From NCBI GenBank assembly GCA_015039365.1, contig WION01000336.1:1-56520 (forward strand): 56,520 bases of DNA, in the 5' to 3' direction. Source of the stretch: Amanita rubescens. Lineage: Eukaryota; Basidiomycota; Agaricomycetes; Agaricales; Amanitaceae. The translations under genes and the position numbers were made by a program. Shown here one piece after another: positions 22,432 to 32,386 of this stretch (positions are counted from its first letter, which is position 1; each line of letters begins with the position of its first letter). The notes below the pieces were generated by a model. It did no database searches. It was not told the DNA's origin and saw only the letters and a list, made by a program, of their open reading frames with translations.

Positions 22432-23121
22432 TTCAAGGGGGGATGAAAGAAAAAGAGTACTAATAAGGAAGGAAAGGAAGAGAGTATAAGGAAAGAAAGA
22501 GAGTTATAAGACGTACCTTGACGGGCGCATACATCTTCTGTAGTCACATGACCGGCTGAACCGGCACGGTCTTGTTTACCACTCTCCCGCAACCCATACG
22601 CCCTCAGCACAGATTGTCCTTCACTCGGTGCTCAAGCTTACAATGAAGAAGGGGGTTTGAAGAAGGGGGATTTATGTGGATAGGATTTTGGGAAGGGAAG
22701 GGATAAATTGACAACAAGACGACCAACGGTCGTAAAAGGTGAGTCCTCGTTGAAATGTGATGCGAGTTGGTACTTAGTACCACTGAAGATAGTTGTTTTC
22801 ACGCTGTACGAAACACCTAGCGCACACAATCCGGGACGGGGCACCGTGCCACCTCCTCTCCTCGCAAAACTAGCTTCCAGAGCTTGGCTACCCGCGTGCT
22901 ATTCATATTGATATCATGCTCAGTGCGCAATAAAACTAGATTTATGAATCCAATTAACCTTTTGTGTGACCTGCGGCTGAGGTATCATTTTTGCGAGGCC
23001 ACAACACCACAACACGCGACGTGGAAGGCTCCATTGCATCGTTAAATTCAAGTATAAACTTCAGCGACGTTTCCCCAACTCTCATTCAGCTACTAACGCA
23101 TCGCTCTACCCTCTAGTTACT
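22432..23121. promoter_or_regulatory. Intergenic region between divergent Plavaka genes
   Basis: About 690 bp separate the start of the minus-strand DUF6698 gene from the start of the plus-strand transposase. No gene is seen in it. It presumably holds both promoters. A pyrimidine-rich plus-strand tract (CCCCAACTCTCATTCAGC, CTCTACCCTCTAG) lies just upstream of the transposase ATG, a common fungal start-region feature. Confidence 0.45.
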
Positions 23122-26100
23122 ATGTCTTCCCACTGCCTATGTGGCTTTGTTTCTAGCAGCAGGGGAATGTCGAATCACCGACGCACCTGCAACATGTACA
23201 AAGACGCGCTGAAGCGCCCGTCTGCTCCAATAGTACCCAGGGGTCCACTTGACAGGCGTCGTTTTGTGCAAGCACCAGCGCCAGTCACAAGTCATGCAGT
23301 CCAGCCTGTACAGCCTGTACAGCCTGTCCAGGAACAGCCTCGCCCAAGTCTTCGCATCGAAGAGGAAGAACCCCTTGGCTACTTGACAAATGTAACAAAT
23401 GACATTCAGATGGTACATACCGCTTCTTTTCCCTGTTGTTTATACTAATCTACTACTTTAGAATGACATTTTCGAGCCCGAAACCCAGCCCAATGAGGAA
23501 TACGATTCTGGTCGGCTCAAACGCTCGGCGCGCGCGAGGCGCTTGCCAGCGCGCTATCGCGACGAACTTCCCCCCGTACCTCTTGATGTTTTTCAGCAAG
23601 AAATCAATGTGGGTGACACGCATATCCCGACAGACATGCCAGAAGTCCCGGAGGCGATGGAAGTGGACCGTACTTCTCCAGAGCCCCAGAATGTACCGCT
23701 CTTCAATACAAAAAAAGACAGCTACGGTATATATCATTCATTCCAGCACCAATTCCCATCCTTTGTACCACGCGGTGCACTGGAAATCATCTGCGACTCG
23801 CCAAACTTTAATGTGGCAATACCGAAACACGATTGGTGGACCGGCTTTGCCACGTCACATCCTTTGAATGAACTAGATCCACACGACGAGGTGCCCAAGG
23901 ACCAATCCTGGTGGGAACAATACAGGAATGCGTTAACGGACAATGATTATTTCTCCCCCTTCCGTAACCCGTCGACATATCTTCTCATGGATTGGTTTTA
24001 CACGGAATCAAACTCAAAAACGTTGGCAGAACTTGACCGTCTAGTCAAGACGGTCGTTCTGGATAAGGACTTCAACCCTGAACATCTTCAAGGGTTCAAT
24101 GCCACACGTGAAGCCCAGCGACTTGACGACATACAGGATACAGAGCTCGCCAAGACGATGTTCAGAGGTAACGATGGCTGGAATCAGGCGAGCGTCGAGA
24201 TTTCAGTACCGTTTGAGGGTGTAAAGAACAAATCTGAGTCAGAAGCCCCGAAATTCAAAGTAGACTCGCTGTTTTATCGACGACCACTGGAAGTAATCAA
24301 AGCTGCATTATCCGATACCGATACCGAGTACTTCCATTTCTATCCCCATAAAACCTACTGGCAACCAGACGCTACCGGGACCCCCGAGCATATCTATTCC
24401 GAATTATACAACTCGGACGCGTACATTGAAGAACACGAGCGTATTCGGAATGCACACAAGAATTCAGAACATGAAATCGTGATTGTAGCGATAATGTTGT
24501 GGTCGGACTCGACGCAGCTCGCTAACTTTGGGACGGCGTCACTCTGGCCAATCTACCTATTCCTTGGCAACCAGTCAAAGTACATGCGATGCTTGCGGAG
24601 CGCCTTCGTGGCGCACCACCTGGCCTACATTCCCAAGGTATGAAATCTCCGCAGAACGTAACACATCACTCATTATCCTGCACAGCTATCAGATACTATT
24701 CAAGAGTTTTGCCAGAAAGTTTTCGACGGTCAAACCGCGACTGACGTTAACCTTACCCATCTCCGCCGCGAGTTGATGCATGCAGTTTGGCGGACATTAC
24801 TTGACGATGAATTTCTTGAAGCATACGAGAATGGCATCCTCATTGAATTCATTGATGGGGTCACTCGTCGAGTATTTCCTCGTATTCTTACATATTCAGC
24901 TGACTACCCCGAAAAGTATGTTCCTCATATTCATTTCTGGCCTGGCTAAAGCTCGTTATTTTGTTATCTAGGGTGCTACTCTCTACCATCAAGTTTCTCG
25001 GGGCATGCCCTTGCCCCACTTGTCTCGTTGCGAAAAACGATATTCGCAATCTAGGGATGAAGCGTGATATTCGCAATCACAAACGGAAAGCGCGCACAAA
25101 TAACCACCCGAACAGAATGAAAATTGAACGAGTGCGAAAATGGATGTACGAGGAAGGTTTGAGCATCAACAGCAAAGCCATTAAAAATAATCTAGACCCC
25201 GAGTCTCTGGTACCAACACGTGTAGGTATCGCTTTTGATATCACCATGACATCCACTGACATTAATAGAATGCATTCGCCGAACGTCTGGCTGAATATGA
25301 TTTCGACTTTCACTCGATGCTCGTCCCTGACCTGATGCACGAATTCGAGTTGGGGGTGTGGAAGGCAATCTTTGCGCACCTCATGAGAATGATGAACTCA
25401 AAAAAGGATACTTCAATTCAATGGCTGAATAAGCGGTAAGTGAGACCTTTAATCTACCAACCTTGTTTTTTCTCATGGACGTAGATATCGCGAGGTACCA
25501 ACATTCGGGCGTGGAACAATTCGGCAGTTTCACAGAAATGCATCATCTATGAAGAAGCTAGCAGCGCGTGATTACGAGGACCTGCTCCAGGTACGTTTAT
25601 AATTACCCATGATAGCACAGATGAAGCTAATCTCAGATGAGCAGTGTGCTATTCCCGTTTTTGAAGCTTTGTTTCCAAAGGTTCATAACGAGATTCTCAT
25701 GGATCTCCTCTTCGAACTTGCAACCTGGCATGCCCTCGCGAAGCTACGTTTACATACTGAGTCTACAATTCTGGCCCTCGAGCATTCAACGCGACGCCTG
25801 GGGAAAGCCATTCGGGTATTCGAGGAAAGGTTATGTGCTGAGTATGTCGCCAAAGAATTACCCGCAGAAGACGCTCCACGAGCGAAAGGAAAAGCAAAAG
25901 CTGCGACGACGGATCAGGGTAAGGAGGACGATGCGAATAAGCAGGCCACTGGTACCAAACCGACTGCTAAGAAGAAAAAGATTCGGTATCTTAATCTCAA
26001 AACCTACAAACTCCACGCCCTCGGGCATTATGCTGAGGCAATCCGACGTTATGGTCCGACAGACGGCTATTCTACTCAGCCAGTAAGTTCATCGGATATC

Positions 26101-27532
26101 ATCCTTTTCCTTTAATAGTAATGGACTGTTAGGGAGAAGCCGAGCATCAAAAAGTGAAGAAGCACTATAAACGGGCCTCAAAACATGCTTTCACACATGG
26201 AATAGCTAAACAGAATCGACGAGAAAGGACTTTACGCAAGATGCGCGATCGGAAAAGGGCGCGCGACCTCATAGACTCAGCTAAAGAACCCCTAGCGACT
26301 GATCGCCCTTCAACGAAGTCGTCAACTCCAAAGCTTCACTTCAAGAACCAAGAGAAGCTTCCTTATACTTCGCCCGAGGTACATTATCACATGTCCTCGG
26401 AGACGAAGCATAAAATTAAACTGGCGACTTGGCTTCCTGAACACAAGGACGACCCTGCATTCCATGTAAGTCACCCTGATATTTTAACGATTATTCTGAC
26501 GTTTGTACCAACAGGACTTTCTCCCAAGGCTGCAAGACCACCTCTTGACGCGGCTTCTAGGATCCGAATATAACGGTGATGAACAGGAATTCACGACAGC
26601 GGAAAGAAACCACGTAGTCATAGTCAAGGGATCAATCTATCAACATCAGGTTGTGCGCGTCAATTATACAACATACGATATGCGGCGCGACCAGGATTCC
26701 ATCAATGTAAGGACCCATCCTGATATCATGCTTCTTTCACGTGAGGACCCAAATGACGAGGACCGGAACGCATACTGGTACGCAAGAGTAATCGGCATTT
26801 TTCATGCATACGTACGGCACACGAGTCCCGACGCACGTTCAAGCGAGATACAAAAGATGGATTTCCTATGGGTTCGATGGTATATCCTAAATGCAGCCGG
26901 GAATCGTCATCCTGGGTGGAAAACTCGTCGACTTCCACAGTTGAGCTTCGTAGAACCAGAAGATCAAGTTGCGATGTTCGGTTTCCTTGATCCGAACGTT
27001 GTGGTGCACGGAGTTCACATCATCCCTGGTTTTGCGCATGGACTCGCAAAGGACAGTGAGGAACCTGGGCACGATAACAACATGGATTACTTTCTCTACT
27101 ATATTAACATGTGAGTCCTAATTTTATTACAAGTTCCAGATTCTGACCTGTAGCTGTAGTTTTGTCGATCGTGATATGTTCATGCGTTACCGTGGCGGCG
27201 GTGTTGGCCATCAGGCTGTCCGAGACGCGACAAATATTTTCTTGAAGGATAGGCCCCGTGACGAACTTGACGTTGGAAAGGGTGCAGCCCCGGACGAAGG
27301 TGAGCCTGAGGGCGAGGATGAGCAGGCGAAGGCAGTATTAGACACAGCACGAACCAATCTTGAAGATATTCCAGGTGGGTGCGAAATTGTGGAGGACAAG
27401 GACAAGGACGAGGACGAGGATGAGGATGAGGACAGAGAGGAAATGGAGAGAGACAGCGACGACGAAGAGGATTCTGATGAAGGCGACGAGGACGGTGAGG
27501 TGGACGACACGTCAAAATATGCGGAACTCTAG
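23122..27532 (+). CDS. Plavaka-family transposase, copy 2 (10 exons, intact)
   Basis: This is the transposase of the complete element. Exons: 23122-23412, 23462-24637, 24686-24915, 24972-25221, 25269-25435, 25485-25590, 25645-26082, 26133-26465, 26515-27110 and 27160-27532. The sum is 3960 nt, giving 1319 aa. The N-terminal motif CLCGFVSSSRGMSNHRRTC resembles a zinc finger. Core signatures are PFRNPSTYLLMDWFYTESNS, YSELYNSDAYIEEHERI, GACPCPTCLVAKNDIRNLGM, VPDLMHEFELGVWKAIFAHL, RNASSMKKLAARDYEDLLQ and LNLKTYKLHALGHYAEAI. The block MDFLWVRWY...GWKTRRLPQLSF is followed by IIPGFAHG and a very acidic C terminus. All exon junctions are GT-AG and stay in phase. The four internal exons of 230, 250, 167 and 106 nt equal those of copy 1, showing a conserved family gene structure. 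The catalytic acidic residues cannot be assigned with confidence by eye. Confidence 0.9.
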
Positions 27533-27875
27533 GTGACCGCGAACTACAACTCTCATTTCAATATTTATTATTCTCGCGCTCAAACGTGAGTACGGCTCTA
27601 TTTACTCATTTGAACGCGAGAACTTCCATCCAGTATCACTTTGTATATCTCCACCACCACAAAACGTGAGTACGGGTCTGTTTGCTCTATTGACCGCGAA
27701 AACTGACCAACACTTAGTAGTACTTTACTCCTACCACTCCTACCACCACCACCACCACAAACATTCGTGGCCACCACGTACAAATGTGAGTACGCTCCTG
27801 TTTGTTCTTTTGATCCCGAGAATTGAGATCCACTCAGCACTCTTCATCAACTACCACCCAAATCCGACCACAACC
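27533..27875 (+). repeat. Repeated splice-donor-like leader upstream of the acidic gene
   Basis: Three successive segments begin with AACGTGAGTACG or AATGTGAGTACG at about 27583, 27664 and 27783. Each is followed by .TNTNTTTNCTCNTTTGANCGCGAGAA-like text and ends in a CACCACCACAA-type stretch. GTGAGTACG is a near-perfect fungal 5' splice site, so the leader of the acidic gene seems to carry several duplicated intron starts. Confidence 0.6.
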
Positions 27876-28410
27876 ATGAACATCGACTATGAAAAGTAAG
27901 CACCCAGATCATTATGTGCTATCAATTTTCTTACGGTCACAGACTTCGGGCGCATACGCGGGAAAGTATCGAGAGAACGGCGGAAACAAAAAATCACGGT
28001 AACGGTTCCCCAGTGAGTACTAGAGTTTCTGGTTTTCTGTCAGTTTGCTAACGGTATCATAGCCCGTCCTCCATTCGTCCTCGTCTGGCGGACTCAACAC
28101 TCCAGCTCTTTTACGCGCAGAAAACGCGTCCGCGCCCCATCTTCCTCACAACACGGACATAGTACGGTTCAGTGACGAGAAGAGTGCCGACGTCGAACGC
28201 GATAATGACGGTTGCGATACCGATACCGATACCGACTCCGATGCTTCGCAGTTCAGTACTCCATACTGCACCACCATCGAGCACGATGAAGGCTACGACG
28301 CCGATGCAGAGGATAGCGATAGCGTCTATACGCCTCGCTCCGGTGATCGACATAGTAACCTCGAGAGCGACGACGGCTATGACGCCGATGATGAAGACAA
28401 CGGCCTCTAG
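27876..28410 (+). CDS. Small acidic protein of the Plavaka element (3 exons)
   Basis: Exons 27876-27895, 27943-28012 and 28063-28410 give 438 nt, a 145-aa protein; all junctions are GT-AG. The first half is mildly basic (LRAHTRESIERTAETKNHGNG). The second half is strongly acidic, with repeated Asp-Thr pairs and two DGYDAD/EGYDAD boxes (HDEGYDADAEDSDSVYTPRS and LESDDGYDADDEDNGL). I recognise no domain. It lies between the transposase and the right inverted repeat on the transposase strand. A broken copy of its last exon lies downstream of the other Plavaka transposase. It is probably an element-encoded accessory protein; an acidic protein could bind transposase or histones, but that is speculation. 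A single-exon view would miss this gene. Confidence 0.7.
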
Positions 28411-28661
28411 CTTTGGTTTTCTTGCACGTTGGTGCCCCTTTCTTGCTATCGAATAGTCGTTTCGCACTTACAACCTTTCTTGTGATTTTGAACTCTAGTT
28501 ATATGCATTGTAATCTACGTGTAGTCGAATATAATAGTGTTGCCTGTTTACGGTGTGACAACTATGCAATTGCAATCTATTATAATCTACATGACTAATC
28601 TGAGTCCGGTCGACCTTGATTGAAATCGGTCATAATCACGATTAGCCGATTATACTCTCTT

Positions 28662-28687
28662 GGCAATCACCGAGACCTTTTGTTGAT
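28662..28687 (-). repeat. Right terminal inverted repeat of the Plavaka element
   Basis: Read on the minus strand it begins CATCAACAAAAGGTCTCGG and matches 20171-20196 at 23 of 26 positions. The inner flank (28615-28655) holds GGTCATAATCACGATTAG, related to the left subterminal motif. Confidence 0.85.
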
Positions 28688-28815
28688 GAATGATATGTAG
28701 TGTATCATTGTATGATCTGTTGTTACAACCCTTTAAATGATAGATAAGTCCTGATAATGTTTTATATAGTAATTGCAGAGTGAGATTTGTTGATCAGAAC
28801 TATCTAGTTATACCA
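28688..28815 (+). repeat. AT-rich tandem repeat array, right part
   Basis: Positions 28688-28746 complete the unit broken at 20170. A further unit begins at about 28747 with GTCCTGATAATG and continues TTTTATATAGTAATTGCAGAGTGAGATTTGTTGATCA. The two half-units together are about 120 bp, the normal unit length, so the element inserted without visible deletion. Confidence 0.7.
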
Positions 28816-28884
28816 AGCCCCAGCCAAAATCCTGATGACGTGTCCGCTCTAGCCTCAGTTTGTCTACATACTCATATATGTTAG

Positions 28885-31292
28885 ATGTCCTTTTTACCAA
28901 ACTACAGTACCATATTCTCCACATGCAACGATGTCTACCTTAAAATACTTGAAGAGAGCCGAAAGGCAGTCATGAAAGAATTAAACCGTGATGGCCCCCT
29001 CTGGCGCATTAAAAATGCCTGTCCTGCTTGTTCATATCGACTTCATGGTGAGAAGGAGCTCACCTTCAGCGTACTGACCACAATGGACGGGAACAACTCA
29101 CTGAAGCGGATGCGACGAGATCTGAAATCAGAAGATGACTTTGAGGTGGATGAACGGCGTCATGAGCGACCAGACTCACGCGCTACCCCGGGCGACTATT
29201 ATCTGACGCGGGAGGAAGTGGATAAGTGGGCTAAGGGTGTTATTGAAGAGGAACTCGTCAAGGTGATGCCTGTGAGTAATTACCTCTTGAAGTGAACTGG
29301 TCAATATGTTGATACTGAGTTACAGAGTGACGAGCACAACCCATGTGCATCACGATGGAAGAACATGATTGATAGTGTCACCTCTCGCATGTGGGGCGTA
29401 TTTGACGAGACTGGTATCTTTCTTGCACTCTGTCGTCATGGATTTGCGCTTGTTGTTGCCGACATGGTGCGAAGCGGAGAACTGTAAGTTTATTCCGGCT
29501 CTTGTTTACATTCCAATCAATCATTTTACTGGCAGGTCAAAATATCCTCTCGCCGTCGTTGATCTTCTCCTCAAGGCATTCGGAAGCAATATTGGCGTAG
29601 GATATGATATTGGGTGCAAATTTGCAACGACTGTCAAGAAAAGCCCACTAGGTCCGGTTGCGAGCCAGCTCAATCTCCGTTCACTCGTCGGATCCTTCCA
29701 CGGCCACGCGCATGGGAGGTTGTGTCAATTAACTCATCTTTCGACATACACTAAAGGACTGGGCCTCGAGGATCTCGAAGGGTGTGAAAGGTTTTTCTCA
29801 AAATCCAACGCACTCGCCAACTCTGTTCGCTATGCGAGTGTGTTCCATCGACAGCAAAGTATTGTCAACTACATGCGGCACACCGACACTTTTGAAACTT
29901 ATACTAACCTCAGTCGGTTATTATGTAAACATGTTGCTTTCTGACTCACGTGATTTTCAGGCAAATTTCTCGTCAACAACTATCTGCAAGTGTTAGAAAT
30001 ACTCAAGAGCGAACCGTCTCTCAAGCTTACATTGGATGAGAAAGAGATATCAGACCCGGCATTCACATTTATGTCATGGCTCGAAGAGGAAAAAAAATAT
30101 CTCGAGAATCTAGCAACAGAACCGCCTGAGGAGACTTTGGAAATGGATTACTATAGCGCGCTCGTTGAACTTGGGGAATATCAGTGTGTATTACCCTTTT
30201 TTAACTTTTACGTTGGCATTTTCCTGACAGTGGACTAGGAATGAACTAGATGCGGGCAGCGCCAATTTCCTCAACCTAAGCATGTCAGATATTCACCAAC
30301 GAGACCGGACAAGAGCAATAGAAACAAAGCGCCGACAAACATTCGAGAAGCGCGACAGATGTTTAGAACGTGTCCATGAATTAGAGCGCAAACTTCTTAT
30401 CAGGTCACGATGGACCCCAGAGTCTCCAGAGTGGGCAGCTGCCGCAGAAAAGGTTCAGCAGCGCGATTATCGCAGGGCAGTGGATGTCTTGGAGGCCCTG
30501 GTTGTGTCCCGGCTGTTTGAGTTGACGAAAATGAATATGTCCGACATCTGTGCGTCATATTTACTCCATTTGCATCAGCCACTGATGATAATGTCAGGTT
30601 ATAAGCTTCGGCGGCATATCGCCAAGTCGCTTCAATCCCGCTCGCATGCTATCAAGAAAGCTCTTGACAAGTACAATGAGGCTGCCGCTGCTCATCCTCC
30701 TGCTCCTGCTTTAACATGGGAGCAGGTAGTTGATTATGCATTCTTGTCAGATTTTGATCTCCTGCGCGATGCTCGGCAAGATGTACGGGAGAAGCCATGG
30801 GCGTGTCCCCTAAATAGGGTACTTCGGGACCAATATTTCAAAGTTGAACAAGCACAGGAAGAGATCAAACAGCTCGACGTCGAAATTCGCCGGGTGATCA
30901 CTTACATCGTCGATGAGACTGAATTCTTACGTGCAAAGGAAGCCATCTTGGCGAAGAGTAACCCCATTTTCGCCCACCAGATCTCAGTATACCGTATGGA
31001 ACGTGGTCGCGCGAATGCATTGCACGTGCAGCGCTTCGAGAAGCTGGCCAAAAATCCTCGGTTTACAGGCAATATCACCCCTGGTCAAAGTGTTCTGTCT
31101 CTAAATCCCAGGACTGTGCAGCAGGAAAAGCAAGCTGAACGTGGTAGCGAGTCCCGAGTCGAGCTTTGCCCAGATGATGATTTAATGTCGGATCTCGAAG
31201 ATGACGATCTGGTGCTCAGTGATATCACTTACAAACTGCTCTCCATTTCTACAGATCAAGACGGTCAATACCAGACCTCTCCCGAGGACTGA
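28885..31292 (+). CDS. KDZ-superfamily transposase, N-terminally truncated (5 exons)
   Basis: KDZ (Kyakuja-Dileera-Zisupton) transposases are large cut-and-paste transposases abundant in basidiomycetes. Exons 28885-29271, 29326-29483, 29536-29912, 29961-30183 and 30239-31292 sum to 2199 nt, 732 aa in one frame. Diagnostic blocks are a CPAC pair, TMDGNNSLKR, VVDLLLKAFGSNIGVGYDIGCKF, VGSFHGHAHGRLCQL and KGLGLEDLEGCERFFSKSN, then FLVNNYLQVLEIL and a long coiled-coil-like tail. Full KDZ proteins have several hundred more N-terminal residues, including a cysteine cluster. Here the similarity fades at about 28810, beside the ~120-bp repeat. Just upstream, a CPL, stop, PQFV-like reading could be residual coding sequence. 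The catalytic region looks unbroken, but a normal N terminus is absent, so activity is doubtful. Confidence 0.85.
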
Positions 31293-31555
31293 GCATCAGT
31301 CTTGTCACGCCGAATCCGAGCAATGAGATCACAACATTTTGATAGTATAGTACGCGTTTCTCAACATATGTTTTTTTTTTTGCTTCAAATACATGACATT
31401 TGCTTTGCTGTTCACCACTCATTACGGATGGCGGCGACAGCAACGACCTGCAGTTCGACATGCTGACGTGGCACGTTCAACTTCCAATTATAGAAGGATA
31501 ATTTATTTTAAACTCGTGAGGCAGTTTACATAATGTGCGATGCCGATGGCGGGAT
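31293..31555. other. 3' flank of the KDZ gene
   Basis: It contains a run of 11 T at 31370-31380 and no gene. A KDZ inverted repeat could lie here, but without the 5' end of the element I cannot identify it. Confidence 0.35.
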
Positions 31556-31920
31556 CTATTGCAATGGGGCCACAATTTCTGCTTATATATGGATGCCAGG
31601 TGCTGATAATGCCAATAGCAGTGAGGGACACGTGGGAGATGTCGCCGACGACGGGGACGACGGTGGGAAGGCCCTCTTGGCATGCTCACATGGCTTGTTC
31701 CTATTATAGAAGGGACGGGTGCGGGAGGGGTCGGATATCATGCCTCAAGCCACAATTTCAGCTTATATGTGGATGCCAGCGATGGGGACGATGTCAATAG
31801 CGGCGGGGGAGGCGTGGGAGACATCACGGACGACGGGGACGACGGTGGGAAGCGCTCCCGGCGTGCTTATGCGGCTTATTCCTATTATAGATGGGGCGCG
31901 GGCGCGGGAGCGGCGGGAAG
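31556..31920. repeat. Two-copy direct repeat, period about 181 bp
   Basis: Copies start at about 31567 and 31748. Both contain GCCACAATTTC.GCTTATAT.TGGATGCCA, then GACGGGGACGACGGTGGGAAG and TTCCTATTATAGA.GGG. Short Gly/Asp-rich frames cross the repeat. No function is recognised. Confidence 0.75.
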
Positions 31921-32054
31921 GGAGTATATTGTGCCCAAGTATAGCTAGCTACGGCGAGGGATATCGAGCAGTATGGGAATATCAAGGATGTGATGCAAAA
32001 AAGCAGTGGACTAGCTAAATTAGGACAATGCTAATTAACGTTAAATAGCCGGCT

Positions 32055-32336
32055 GTGCAGGTGCGCCAAAATAAACACGACTGGTATCAGGGTGGTGAGC
32101 TCGATCAGACATGCGAGATACTTCCTCTTCATTGGAACGGTGGGTTGGAGTCCGTCCCCGGGGGGACCATGCTCTTCAATTTCAATGTCCAGAATGGATA
32201 CAACAGCAATGATGTATCCAGAACATACTATCCCCCCAACATCGGAATAAAGTTTGTTTTCGAGGTTCTAGTTGAGCATAGGCGGGTTGAAATAACTTAT
32301 AAGACAGGATTGTGTGCTTTAGCTGTTTCAGGGTGA
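32055..32336 (+). CDS. Hypothetical small protein or fragment
   Basis: A 93-aa open frame containing CEILPLHWNGGLESVPGG and YYPPNIGIKFVFEVLVEHRRVEI. The text is protein-like but I do not recognise it. It ends just before the target duplication of the retroelement at 32374. It could be a remnant of the sequence the retroelement landed in. The start is arbitrary. Confidence 0.25.
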   Translation: MQVRQNKHDWYQGGELDQTCEILPLHWNGGLESVPGGTMLFNFNVQNGYNSNDVSRTYYPPNIGIKFVFEVLVEHRRVEITYKTGLCALAVSG

Positions 32337-32373
32337 GGCCGCGGGGTATAGGATTTGGAACCAGTCGGACGAT

Positions 32374-32386
32374 GAAAGACCTCTTT
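32374..32386 (+). repeat. Target site duplication, left copy
   Basis: GAAAGACCTCTTT here is repeated exactly at 34248-34260, directly after the A tail of the retroelement. Confidence 0.8.

Larger units (their letters stand above)
20171..28687. mobile_element. Complete Plavaka DNA transposon with two additional genes
   Basis: The element is about 8.5 kb. Its ends are inverted repeats of about 26 bp with three mismatches. The left end starts CATCAACAAAAGGTCCCGG at 20171. The right end, read on the opposite strand from 28687, starts CATCAACAAAAGGTCTCGG. Subterminal regions on both sides are AT-rich and carry repeated GTCATAATC and TGCAAT motifs, as expected for transposase-binding sites. Inside are a minus-strand DUF6698 gene, the plus-strand transposase and a plus-strand small acidic gene. 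The flanking ~120-bp repeat unit is interrupted exactly at both ends. The target duplication is not certain: AT on both sides fits if the element begins at CAACAAAAGG. All three genes read intact, so the element may be young. Confidence 0.85.

Noticed and set aside
27180..27515. Long minus-strand Ser-rich and Pro/Arg-rich frames
   Set aside because: They are antisense to the acidic GAG/GAC-rich C terminus of the Plavaka transposase; such codon composition creates open antisense frames.
28111..28467. Minus-strand hydrophobic 118-aa frame resembling a membrane protein
   Set aside because: It is antisense to the acidic gene exon; the plus-strand frame has consistent splice sites and a degenerate homolog, the minus frame does not. 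The similar minus frame at 14305-14532 is the shadow of that homolog.
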